Positions 1 to 6,515 of a stretch of DNA of 7,143 nucleotides are shown piece after piece. The DNA comes from Boseongicola sp. SB0675_bin_26 (GTDB lineage Bacteria; Pseudomonadota; Alphaproteobacteria; Rhodobacterales; Rhodobacteraceae). Each line of letters begins with the position of its first letter. Position 1 is the first letter of the stretch. The stretch spans positions 1 to 7,143 of the forward strand of contig VYCX01000257.1 of assembly GCA_009843725.1 (NCBI GenBank), in the 5' to 3' direction. A model generated the notes under the pieces. That model was not told where the DNA came from. It worked only from the letters and a program-made list of their open reading frames with translations, and did no database searches. The position numbers and the translations under genes are program-made.

Positions 1-1
1 A

Positions 2-49
2 AGCGAATTCGAAGGGGAAGATGAGACGGACTCAAGTGTGTTAGATTGA
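2..49 (+). CDS. Possible C-terminal tail of an upstream gene (5' partial)
   Basis: The frame starting at base 2 is open from the window edge and ends with TGA at 47-49. It gives 15 residues, SEFEGEDETDSSVLD, an acidic, polar tail of the kind often seen at protein C-termini. The other two plus frames also close early (TGA at 22-24, TAG at 42-44), so the choice of frame rests only on length and composition. No function can be assigned from 15 residues. The sequence to the left of the window would settle it. Confidence 0.3.
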   Translation, partial: SEFEGEDETDSSVLD

Positions 50-61
50 TAGGCGCGCAAC

Positions 62-87
62 AGGCAATGTATGACACGTCATTGCCT
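62..87. promoter_or_regulatory. Operator-like inverted repeat
   Basis: AGGCAATG (62-69) is perfectly repeated in inverted form as CATTGCCT (80-87) around a 10-base spacer. Inside lie GTATGAC (69-75), which fits the GTNNNAC core of many FadR/FCD-type GntR operators, and TGAC-AC-GTCA (72-81), a second small palindrome with a different centre. The site lies 13 bases past the putative upstream stop and about 315 bases before the aldolase start. There is no following T-run, so an intrinsic terminator is unlikely. A regulator-binding site is a guess from symmetry. Confidence 0.3.
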
Positions 88-341
88 CCGTGCCGGGTCC
101 GGGCGTCGTGCCGGGACAGTCCGCTTCGCTGCCCTCGGGGCCAGGTGGGAGATCCGGCGAAGGGATTCGTCCCGCACGGATCGAACCGGTTGCCGCCTTT
201 CGGGCACAGGTTCACGATGGCGAGACAATAGTGAAGTGACGGTCTCGGCGGATGCTGCTAACAGGTGGGAGTCGCGCACAAGACGGAGACTGGTTGACCT
301 TTGCATGGCGTGCCGCCGAGCACATGACATTCCTGCCCCCG

Positions 342-372
342 AAAGGGCGGCAGTTCCCAGGCAACGCCCTTT
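342..372 (+). promoter_or_regulatory. Hairpin just upstream of the first gene
   Basis: AAAGGGCG (342-349) pairs perfectly with CGCCCTTT (365-372), leaving a 15-base loop. The stem ends 18 bases before the GGAG ribosome site (391-394) of the aldolase gene, so it would sit in the 5' leader of its transcript. No U-run follows, so it does not look like a Rho-independent terminator. It could affect translation or RNA stability, or be chance in GC-rich sequence. Confidence 0.3.
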
Positions 373-401
373 GTTCCACCGCAGGCAGATGGAGTGAGAA
401 A

Positions 402-1154
402 ATGACCCGCCACCAGACGAAACTCGCCAGCGACGAGGCGACGATCCGCGTTGATCTCGCTGCCGCCCTCAGGCTTTCCTGCCGCAACGGATGGCACGAG
501 GGCGTGGCAAACCACTTCTCCGCCGCAGTCAGCGCGGACGGCAAGGAGTTCCTCGTCAATCCAAGATGGGTGCACTGGAGCCGAGTTCGTGCTTCAGACC
601 TGATCCTCTGCAACGCCGAAGATCCGTCGACCATGGAACGACCCGACGCTCCGGACCAAAGCGCGTGGTCGATCCATTCCGCTCTTCACCGAAACCTTCC
701 GCAGGCGCGCGTCGCGCTACACATCCATCCACCTTATTCAACATCGCTCGCGGGCCTGAAGGATCCGACGATCAGGCCTGTCGACCAAGTGACGGCCCGC
801 TGGTTCAGGCGCTTGGCGTATGACCTGGCTTTCGGCGGGATCGCGTCTGACGAGGAGGAGGGGGAGCGGATTTCCCGGACCGTGGGCAACCATCGGGCCG
901 TGATGATGCAGAACCATGGTGTCACCACTTTCGGCACCAGCGTGGCCGAGGCCTGGGACGCGCTTTACCATCTTGAACGCGCCGCCCGGACAATGGTCAT
1001 GGCCTACCAGACCGGGCAGGAGCTTGCCGTGATGCGGGACGAACTTGCCGAGGCGACAGCATGCGAGTGGGAAGTCTACAAGGACGCGGAAACTGCGCAT
1101 TTCGAGGAAATGAAGCTCGTGCTGGACAGGGAGGAGCCTGACTACAGGGATTGA
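402..1154 (+). CDS. Class II aldolase/adducin family protein
   Basis: A 250-residue protein, normal size for a single aldolase II/adducin domain. The family's zinc site is visible: His107 and His109 in VALHIHPPYST and His172 in MMQNHGV. The GVANHFS segment (34-40) matches the family's G-x-x-S loop. The family cleaves or decarboxylates hydroxy-carbonyl compounds (fuculose-phosphate aldolase, ribulose-phosphate epimerase). Here the position of the catalytic Glu of fuculose aldolase (SSEW motif, family knowledge) appears to be Ala88 in QSAWSIH, so ordinary retro-aldol chemistry is doubtful; many uncharacterised members of this subgroup also lack it. ATG 402 was chosen because GGAG lies 7 bases upstream; an in-frame extension back to 252 has no homology-like sequence. 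It is the first gene of the cluster, with a 78-base gap to the next. Substrate unknown. Confidence 0.88.
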   Translation: MTRHQTKLASDEATIRVDLAAALRLSCRNGWHEGVANHFSAAVSADGKEFLVNPRWVHWSRVRASDLILCNAEDPSTMERPDAPDQSAWSIHSALHRNLPQARVALHIHPPYSTSLAGLKDPTIRPVDQVTARWFRRLAYDLAFGGIASDEEEGERISRTVGNHRAVMMQNHGVTTFGTSVAEAWDALYHLERAARTMVMAYQTGQELAVMRDELAEATACEWEVYKDAETAHFEEMKLVLDREEPDYRD

Positions 1155-1232
1155 GACTTTAGGAGCGCAGATTCCCGGTCATTATCCTGCCAAGAGAATA
1201 CCCGACAGCCTTCGCAGCAAAGGGGCCCTCAA

Positions 1233-2105
1233 ATGTTCAAGTCCGGCGACGTAGTATCATCCAGGCGCTGGGCCCCGATTCTGGACAAGGGTCGCCATCA
1301 TCGCGCCCGTCTTGGGTTCATTCTCATGTCTACGGATCTCGCGTCGGAATCCGACTTCTTCGACATGGCTCCTGAGGGCGTTGCGGTGCACTTCACCCGG
1401 CTAAAGACCGAAGACCATACAACTAACGAAACGCTGTCGCGCCACATCGAGCATATGGCGGATGCTGCGTCTCGCATACAGCCGGATCTAAGACCGGATG
1501 TTGTCAGCTATAGCTGCACGAGCGGATCCATCGTGATCGGCGAGGATCGGGTCATGTCTGAAATCAGGAAGGGTGCGCCATGGGCCCAGCCCATGTGCCT
1601 AGCTCAGGGCGTGCTTGACGCGCTGAGCGAACTGCAGGTGAAAAAGCTTGTCGTGGGAACGCCTTATCTTGACGAGGTCAACACTGCAGAAGCCGAGTAC
1701 CTGCTGGGAAAGGGCTATGAAGTGCTGGATATCCAGGGACTCAACTTGAGCACCGGAACGGAAATGGGACAGGTGACCCCGGAATTCTGGAAGACCTTCG
1801 CGATCAAGATCGACCGGCCGGACGCGGATGCGATCTTCCTGAGTTGCGGCGGCATACGCGCGCTCGAAGTTGCCGAAGAGATCGAGCAGACCATCGACAA
1901 GCCAGTCATCACGTCCAACCAGGCACAGTTCTGGAGTTGCCTGCGCCGAGCCGGAATCACGGACGAGTTGAGAGGTTTTGGGCATATCTTCTCCAGGCCC
2001 GGAAAGGCTCTTCTGCCGCAAGCCTTGCGGAAACAGGATCTTGTCGATGCGGCCCCAAGACGGGTCGGCAGCCGTCGGGGGTTGCCAAGAGTCAATTCCC
2101 CTTGA
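1233..2105 (+). CDS. EutA-like Asp/Glu racemase-superfamily protein (maleate isomerase / arylmalonate decarboxylase type)
   Basis: A 290-residue protein. The racemase-fold cysteines are Cys95 in SYSCTSGS and Cys205 in FLSCGGIR, one per half, as in maleate isomerase and EutA (arylmalonate decarboxylase keeps only the second, in a CGG context). RLGFILMSTDL (26-36) is the first core strand, and KPVITSNQAQFWSCLR (223-238) matches the conserved C-terminal stretch of EutA-type proteins. The likely activity is isomerisation, racemisation or decarboxylation of a small acid; EutA acts in hydroxyectoine utilisation. ATG 1233 has AGGGG 7 bases upstream (1221-1225) and keeps the first core strand, unlike ATG 1326. 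Oddity: family members usually end soon after the equivalent of GFGHIF (248-253), but here about 37 basic, Pro-rich residues follow, encoded over an inverted repeat (2029-2120). Confidence 0.85.
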   Translation: MFKSGDVVSSRRWAPILDKGRHHRARLGFILMSTDLASESDFFDMAPEGVAVHFTRLKTEDHTTNETLSRHIEHMADAASRIQPDLRPDVVSYSCTSGSIVIGEDRVMSEIRKGAPWAQPMCLAQGVLDALSELQVKKLVVGTPYLDEVNTAEAEYLLGKGYEVLDIQGLNLSTGTEMGQVTPEFWKTFAIKIDRPDADAIFLSCGGIRALEVAEEIEQTIDKPVITSNQAQFWSCLRRAGITDELRGFGHIFSRPGKALLPQALRKQDLVDAAPRRVGSRRGLPRVNSP

Positions 2106-2120
2106 GAGGATTCTGTTTCC
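2029..2120. repeat. Imperfect inverted repeat at the 3' end of the EutA-like gene (MITE or RNA hairpin?)
   Basis: GGAAACAGGATC (2029-2040) is repeated inverted as GATTCTGTTTCC (2109-2120), 11 of 12 matched and the mismatch a G-U pair in RNA. Weaker similarity goes outward (CCGCAAG at 2016-2022 against CTTCGG at 2131-2136), so the repeat may reach about 2010-2140. The left arm also holds a perfect small palindrome CCGCAAG-C-CTTGCGG (2016-2030). It lies where the EutA-like protein carries its unexplained tail. A small non-autonomous element or a transcript hairpin would both fit; no target duplication was found. Confidence 0.35.
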
Positions 2121-2193
2121 TGACGCGCCACTTCGGAAGCAGGTCAAGCTCACTTTTGCCGCATGACGTAGGAGCAGGTCAGGAAGGATGGTC

Positions 2194-2200
2194 AAGGAGG
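2194..2200 (+). promoter_or_regulatory. Ribosome binding site deciding the M20 start
   Basis: AAGGAGG, a perfect Shine-Dalgarno match, ends 5 bases before GTG 2206. It lies inside the coding sequence if ATG 2188 were used, and that ATG has its own purine run (AGGAAGG) directly abutting it with no spacer. GTG 2206 is therefore the better start. Confidence 0.6.
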
Positions 2201-2205
2201 TCCTT

Positions 2206-3360
2206 GTGGATACAGATGACTTCAGTCTGTCGGCGTTGAGGCGTGACTTTCACCGATTCCCCGAACTTGGGTTCCGGGAATTCCGCACGAAGGCCAAGGT
2301 TGCGAAGTTTCTGCGTGAACATGGCCTCGAAGTGCATGAGGGCGCAGGCGTGGTCGGAGTCCTCCGGTCCGGAGAAGGCAACCGGGCGATAGGGTTGCGA
2401 GCTGACATGGATGCTCTTCCGATTCATGAGGCAAGCCGTCACGCGTATCCGTCCGAAACGCCCGGCGTCATGCATGCCTGTGGGCATGATGGTCACATGA
2501 CCATGCTGTTGGGGGCAGCCCGAACCCTCGCCACAGACCTCGGCTTCAGCGGTACCGTGGTGTTCATTTTCCAGCCCAATGAAGAACATGGCCTCGGCGC
2601 GCAGGCGATGCTCAAGGAAGGCGTTCTGGAGCGCTTCCCCATCGAGGAAATCTACGCCATGCACAACCTGCCCGGTGCGCCGGTTGGCCAGGTGTCAACT
2701 TGCCCCGGCCTGATTTGTTCCTCGGAAAGCCTGTTCGAGATCACGATCCGCGGTCAGGGTGGCCACGCCTCGATGCCGCAAGCCGGCCATGACACGATCA
2801 CGGTTGGGGCGGAACTGGTGCTGGGGCTGCAGACAATCGTGTCGCGCAAGCTGCCTCCCGGCGCCGGGGCGGTGGTGTCGGTGACCGAATTTCAGACCGA
2901 CGGTCAACGCAACGTGTTGCCGGGCACGGTGGCGTTGAAGGGCGACGTACGTGCCCGCAGCCCCGAAGATCGAGACAACGTCGAGATCTTCATGCGCCAG
3001 ATCGCGGAAGGTGTTGCAGCGGCACACGGTGTTTCTGTAGACGTGGACTTCAGCATCGAGTTCATCGAGACGATCAACGCCGAGGGGCCTGCGGAGGCGG
3101 TGATGCGTGCGGCTCGGAGCGCCGAACTTGACGTTGTGCCGGACCGCCAACCAATGAGCTTTTCCGAGGATTTCGCCCATTTTGCCGCTGCGGTGCCGGG
3201 CTGTTTCCTGCTTCTTGGCAACGGAGAGGTTGGAGCACACGGGCAGCCGCTTCACTCGAATGACTACGACTTCAACGACGATGTTCTGCCAATCGGAGTG
3301 GCGTTCTGGACGGAACTTGTCCGTGATCGCCTTCCCGTTCAGAAAGAGGAAGGCAGATGA
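2206..3360 (+). CDS. M20D-family amidohydrolase / N-acyl amino acid deacetylase (HipO/DoeB2-like)
   Basis: A 384-residue protein (390 from ATG 2188). It has the two-domain M20D layout: LRRDFHRFPELGF (11-23) is the family's N-terminal signature, and the metal ligands are all present: Cys92 and His94 in HACGHDGH, Glu126-Glu127 in QPNEE, His153 in AMHN and His350 in PLHSNDYDFND. GQGGHASMP (183-191) opens the dimerisation domain. The family hydrolyses N-acyl or amide bonds of small amino acid conjugates in the cytoplasm (hippurate hydrolase, IAA-amino acid hydrolase, DoeB2 in ectoine breakdown). No signal peptide. Its stop overlaps the next start by 4 bases (ATGA), so it is very probably co-translated with the M24 protein that follows, which suggests consecutive steps: hydrolysis to an N-acyl amino acid, then deacylation. 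Exact substrate unknown. Confidence 0.93.
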   Translation: MDTDDFSLSALRRDFHRFPELGFREFRTKAKVAKFLREHGLEVHEGAGVVGVLRSGEGNRAIGLRADMDALPIHEASRHAYPSETPGVMHACGHDGHMTMLLGAARTLATDLGFSGTVVFIFQPNEEHGLGAQAMLKEGVLERFPIEEIYAMHNLPGAPVGQVSTCPGLICSSESLFEITIRGQGGHASMPQAGHDTITVGAELVLGLQTIVSRKLPPGAGAVVSVTEFQTDGQRNVLPGTVALKGDVRARSPEDRDNVEIFMRQIAEGVAAAHGVSVDVDFSIEFIETINAEGPAEAVMRAARSAELDVVPDRQPMSFSEDFAHFAAAVPGCFLLLGNGEVGAHGQPLHSNDYDFNDDVLPIGVAFWTELVRDRLPVQKEEGR

Positions 3361-4508
3361 CAGAATTTTCTTCCCGCATGCAGGCCTTTCGCGAGCGCCT
3401 TGCCGAGGCCGGAATCGACGTGGCGCTGATCACGGACGACGACAATGTCTACTACCTGACCGGATATTGCGACTACCTTCACATGGAATTCGGTCGCCCG
3501 ACGATCCTGGCCGTGCCGCGCGATGGCGACAGCCTGCTCATCACGCCGACAATCGACCTGAATTCCGCTCGCGCCACTGCACGGGTTGAGAGGATCGCGC
3601 CCTGGAACGACGGGAAGGGAAACGAATGGCGCGAAGAACTGCCTGGCATCGTCAATGATGCGGTCCGCGTCGCCATCGAACCCGATCAAATGCCGCCAGT
3701 TGTGCGCACGTTTCTCAGCGAATTGGTGGATCCCGGAAAACTGGCAAGCGCGGCAGCTATCCTGGCCGAATTGAGGATGATCAAGTCGGACGAGGAACTG
3801 CAGCTTGCCCGGCATGCCGGTCAGGTCGGCAAAGCCATGATGGAGGCTGGTCGCGCCGCGATCGCCGATGGCGTGCCGGAATACGAGGTGGCGATCGCCA
3901 CGTCACTGGCAGGCACCCGCAAGGCGGCAGAGTTGCTGTCGGCGCACTACGATGATGCCCACATGTCACCGAACACTCATTTCCTTCAGATCATGGCCTC
4001 GGGCGAAACGATCATCAATACGCATCGCAGGGCCTCTACGCGAGTCATGCGCCGTGGCGAACCCGTTTTCCTCTGCTTCTGTGGCATGACCAACTTCCAC
4101 CGCTTCAAGCTGGGGTTCGACCGGACATTCTGGATCGGTGAAGTCGCCGACAAGTCACAGGCAGCGATCTATGAAGTGGCTGTAGCAAGTCAGAAGGCCG
4201 CGCTCGACGCGTTGCGTCCAGGGGTGACTGCGGAAAGCGTTCATGCCGCCTATGCCGAAGTCATCGCGGACGCCGGTTACGAATACCCGTTTCGGTGTGG
4301 GCGGGCGACGGGGTTCAGTTTTCTCGAGAGGCCGCAACTGGTGACCGGGGATACCACGATCCTTCAACCAGGCATGGTTCTGGCCGTGGACGGATCCGTT
4401 TCGGTCGAAACGTTTCGCGCCCAGGTTGGTGACAGCTTCATCGTCACCGAGAATGGCTGGGAGCCGATCACCGATCACCCCAAGACTCTGGAGGAGGTCA
4501 TTTTGTAG
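3357..4508 (+). CDS. Creatinase-like M24 hydrolase lacking all metal ligands
   Basis: A 383-residue pita-bread protein with a creatinase/prolidase N-terminal domain (about 1-150, with NVYYLTGY at 30-37) and an M24 domain (about 155-375). Aligned by eye to the second M24 protein in this window, the five metal-ligand positions are Phe241, Gly253, Arg316, Asp345 and Gly358 instead of Asp, Asp, His, Glu, Glu. What stays is the His of the N-x-x-H motif (His223 in NTHRR) and acids at the creatinase-type positions: Asp255 in GFDRTFW, where creatinase has ERTLF, and Asp345. Creatinase (creatine to sarcosine and urea) and ectoine hydrolase are metal-free members of this fold, so a non-peptide C-N hydrolase is likely. 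The ectoine-hydrolase N-terminal pattern was not recognised. ATG 3357 follows GAGGAAGG (3346-3353) and overlaps the M20 stop. Confidence 0.92.
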   Translation: MTEFSSRMQAFRERLAEAGIDVALITDDDNVYYLTGYCDYLHMEFGRPTILAVPRDGDSLLITPTIDLNSARATARVERIAPWNDGKGNEWREELPGIVNDAVRVAIEPDQMPPVVRTFLSELVDPGKLASAAAILAELRMIKSDEELQLARHAGQVGKAMMEAGRAAIADGVPEYEVAIATSLAGTRKAAELLSAHYDDAHMSPNTHFLQIMASGETIINTHRRASTRVMRRGEPVFLCFCGMTNFHRFKLGFDRTFWIGEVADKSQAAIYEVAVASQKAALDALRPGVTAESVHAAYAEVIADAGYEYPFRCGRATGFSFLERPQLVTGDTTILQPGMVLAVDGSVSVETFRAQVGDSFIVTENGWEPITDHPKTLEEVIL

Positions 4509-4963
4509 ATGCGGTCGTGCCTTGGACTCGCACCGGTCCATGTCGACCTCAATGTGCCGGCAATCCGGACCAACGGCGAGGTCTCGCCGGATTTGAAGCA
4601 CTGATTGCGCAACTTGGAACCGGCGAGTGCTGCCGCGGCATCCAGTTTCAACCGGAAAAGCTCGATGCCGTCATCCATCATCGCGGACGCAGCCATTCCG
4701 AGGTTGAGTCTGCCGGGAACGTCATCACCGGCATCCTTGGTCACCCGTTCGGCGGTCCGGTTGCACATGGATCAGGGTCGCAATTCTCGGTGGCTGATCC
4801 GCCCGGAACATCGCAAACTGGCAACATGCAGCCGCCGCTGCGGGAGAAGCGATGCCGCGTGGTCCAACCTGGTCCGATTCATGGCCGCGAACCCGCCGAC
4901 TCCAAGGTCCGCGAATCGCGGATGCTCAATCCGAAGGAGGACCGAATTGGACATGAACGGTAG
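4509..4963 (+). pseudogene. Possible broken or unrecognised small gene between the two M24 genes
   Basis: ATG 4509 follows the M24 stop directly and has GAGGAGGT (4491-4498) at 10-base spacing, a good start signal. Its frame gives 31 residues (including HVDLNVPAIRTNGEVSPD) and stops at TGA 4602-4604. The frame one base back carries on from GFEALIAQLGTGE (about 4589) and stays open to TAG 4961-4963, overlapping the next gene by 11 bases, so a single one-base shift near 4589 would give one roughly 150-residue ORF filling the gap. Alternatively GTG 4517 starts an intact 148-residue frame, but its ribosome site is 18 bases away. The last third is low in hydrophobic residues and looks less like protein. 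I recognise no family. It could also be non-coding; all three forward frames are fairly open. Confidence 0.25.
4934..4940 (+). promoter_or_regulatory. Ribosome binding site of the second M24 gene
   Basis: AAGGAGG lies 6 bases before TTG 4947 and 12 bases before ATG 4953, which are in the same frame and differ by two residues. The spacing prefers TTG, the codon prefers ATG. The stretch upstream of 4934 in this frame is open back to 4605 but has no protein-like motif, so this site marks the real 5' end. Confidence 0.6.
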
Positions 4964-6128
4964 ACCTTCACCGGGCCGGGGCTTTGATACCGTCGAGTTC
5001 GAAACGCGCACGGTGATCGCTCAAGGGATGATGGAACGGCTCGCGTTGAGCGCCATGCTTCTGTCAACCGAAGCCGAGGTTCGCTACTATTCGGGCTTCC
5101 ACACGCCGTTCTGGCAAAGCCCGACGCGCCCTTGGTTTCTGCTGATTCCGCTCCTAGGCAAACCGATCGCGGTCATTCCCGGGATTGGGGCTGCTTGCAT
5201 GGCCGCCACCTGGATCGAGGACATCCGCACTTGGCCGGCCCCGCGGCCGGACGATGACGGCGTAACGCTATTGGCCGAAGCACTGAATGAAGTCGCCGGT
5301 GCCGACGGAAAGATCGGGATTCCCGTGGGACACGAAACCCATGTCCGCATGCCCGCTGCCGACTTTGATCGGTTGCGAGCGCTGGTCGGGGTTGACCGCT
5401 TTGTCGACGCCACCGGTATTGTACGTGCGCAAAGGATGGTGAAGTCAGAGGCTGAGATCGACAAGATTGCCCACGTCTGCGCAATTGCGTCCGCCTCATT
5501 CGAGGCGCTCCCTGGCTTTGTGCAGATCGGCGACACCGAACGTCAGGCCTTCGCTAAAATGCGGATCGATTTGCTCCAGCGAGGTGCCGATGACGTTCCC
5601 TATCTGGTCGGCGGGTCCGGCCCAGGCGGCATTGCAGGTGCAATCGAGCAGCCCACAAACCGCGTTCTTGGTTCCGGAGAGGTCATGATGCTCGACACCG
5701 GGGCGGTTTTCGACGGGTATTTCTGCGACTTCGACCGGAACTATGCTCTTGGACATGCCTCGGACGACATACGACGGGCCTATGACGTGGTCTATGCGGC
5801 TACTGAGGCAGGCATCGCCGCAGCGGTTCCCGAAGCAAGATCAGCCGATCTCTTCCGCGCAATGGCCGACGTATTGTTCGCGAATGGAGCAAGCGAAGGA
5901 GAAATTGGCCGCCTTGGCCACGGGCTTGGCATGCAATTGACCGAATGGCCGTCGCACGCACACTTTGACAAGACTGTTCTCAAGGCCGGAATGGTTGTCA
6001 CGATAGAACCCAGTATGGGTTTTGGCGATGGCAAGATCATGGTGCATGAAGAAAATGTCGTGATCCGCGAGAACGGTGCCGAGCTTCTGACCCGCCGTGC
6101 GCCCGCGGAATTGCCGGTGATTGACTGA
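4953..6128 (+). CDS. M24-family metallopeptidase-like protein (Xaa-Pro dipeptidase superfamily), metal site intact
   Basis: A 391-residue protein (393 if TTG 4947 is used), typical for creatinase/prolidase-type two-domain proteins: N-terminal domain about 15-155 with VRYYSGF (43-49), M24 domain about 165-385. All five metal ligands are visible: Asp248 in MLDTG, Asp259 in FCDFDRN, His323 in LGHGLGM, Glu352 in TIEPSM and Glu366 in VHEENVV. The His that binds substrate in methionine aminopeptidase and prolidase (N-x-x-x-H, then P) is not found; the matching segment reads AIEQPTNRVL (230-239). So a two-metal hydrolase is expected, but perhaps not a classical dipeptidase. No signal peptide. It lies in a cluster with an M20 deacetylase and a metal-free M24 protein, which favours a small-molecule amide substrate over peptides (inference). 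Confidence 0.92.
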   Translation: MNGRPSPGRGFDTVEFETRTVIAQGMMERLALSAMLLSTEAEVRYYSGFHTPFWQSPTRPWFLLIPLLGKPIAVIPGIGAACMAATWIEDIRTWPAPRPDDDGVTLLAEALNEVAGADGKIGIPVGHETHVRMPAADFDRLRALVGVDRFVDATGIVRAQRMVKSEAEIDKIAHVCAIASASFEALPGFVQIGDTERQAFAKMRIDLLQRGADDVPYLVGGSGPGGIAGAIEQPTNRVLGSGEVMMLDTGAVFDGYFCDFDRNYALGHASDDIRRAYDVVYAATEAGIAAAVPEARSADLFRAMADVLFANGASEGEIGRLGHGLGMQLTEWPSHAHFDKTVLKAGMVVTIEPSMGFGDGKIMVHEENVVIRENGAELLTRRAPAELPVID

Positions 6129-6219
6129 CACGTATTGCAGTGATGGGACCGGCTCGACCTCGCCAAGCCTTTTGCAAGCCGGCCGCTGGGTTGAAGATTT
6201 TCGGTCAATGGGAGGACGA

Positions 6220-6461
6220 ATGAGCGGTTCTTCAGCCGACGCCTCAGCATGGTGGAGAACTGGACTCGTCCGGATTGAGTTGGAAGGAGTCTGAAGTGCA
6301 TCGGCAATTTGCCCGAGATCGTGTACTGGTGCGGTGCCGGAAGGTTGTCCAGTATTGCCTTCAGAAATGTCGCGGACGACGCTTGCCGGCAAACGATTCT
6401 GGAGCCGCAAGGCGCCTCGAACACAAGGCCAATGCTCTTGCGATGCCCGACTGCATGGTAG
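6220..6461 (+). pseudogene. Decayed N-terminal remnant of a citrate synthase/citryl-CoA lyase-like gene
   Basis: GGAGG (6211-6215) precedes ATG 6220, which gives 24 residues beginning MSGSSADASAWWRTGLVRIE before TGA 6292-6294. A WWRT-x-x-x-x-I start is what I recall from citryl-CoA lyase-like proteins of alphaproteobacteria. One base back, the frame open from 6279 reads RSLKCIGNLPEIVYW and then GAGRLSS, matching in order the family's next segment (an IG-x-L-x-F/P-E-x-V-x-W stretch, then RG-x-LPS). That frame ends at TAG 6459-6461, after which nothing recognisable follows. The expected protein is near 270 residues or more, so most is gone. The flanks are plain: 6129-6219 and 6462-6515 hold no gene I can see. 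The identification is from memory of the family and is tentative. Confidence 0.33.
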
Positions 6462-6515
6462 CGGAGCGGGGATCGTCTGAACCACGCGCCTGAACGATCA
6501 AGGAAAGGAGCAGGA

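Larger units (their letters stand above)
50..401 (+). other. Leader / intergenic region ahead of the catabolic cluster
   Basis: About 350 bases with no convincing gene. Several overlapping frames are open on both strands, as expected in GC-rich DNA, but none shows a recognisable motif or a good ribosome site. The region holds an 8-bp inverted repeat (62-87), a hairpin (342-372) and an exact 10-base direct repeat CAGGTGGGAG at 142-151 and 262-271. No sigma-70 promoter with both boxes stands out. It is the likely promoter and control region for the genes that follow, but that is inferred from its position only. Confidence 0.5.

Noticed and set aside
142..271. 10-base direct repeat CAGGTGGGAG at 142-151 and 262-271
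   Set aside because: Two short copies 120 bases apart with no further symmetry; plausible by chance.
252..401. In-frame N-terminal extension of the aldolase by 50 residues
   Set aside because: No ribosome site at 252, composition unlike the domain, and ATG 402 has GGAG at good spacing and gives the normal family length.
1599..2195. Long minus-strand ORF (198 codons)
   Set aside because: Antisense to the EutA-like gene, no family motif; typical shadow in GC-rich DNA.
4475..4768. Minus-strand ORF with fairly GC-rich third positions
   Set aside because: No ribosome site, overlaps the end of the M24 gene, no recognisable motif; it mirrors codon bias of a forward frame.
4605..4952. Upstream open extension of the second M24 protein (116 residues)
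   Set aside because: Ser/Arg/Pro-rich with no motif; the strong ribosome site at 4934-4940 marks the true start and the remaining 391 residues are a normal family length.
4953..6128. DddP (M24-family DMSP lyase) identity for the second M24 protein
   Set aside because: The N-terminal region and the residues around the metal site do not resemble the DddP sequence I know; only the superfamily is shared.
6149..6182. Possible terminator after the second M24 gene (CCGGCT / AGCCGG)
   Set aside because: Only a 6-bp stem with a 22-base loop and no T-run; not convincing as an intrinsic terminator.
5792..6485. Two overlapping minus-strand ORFs of about 210 codons
   Set aside because: They mostly mirror the M24 C-terminal coding region and show no motif or ribosome site.
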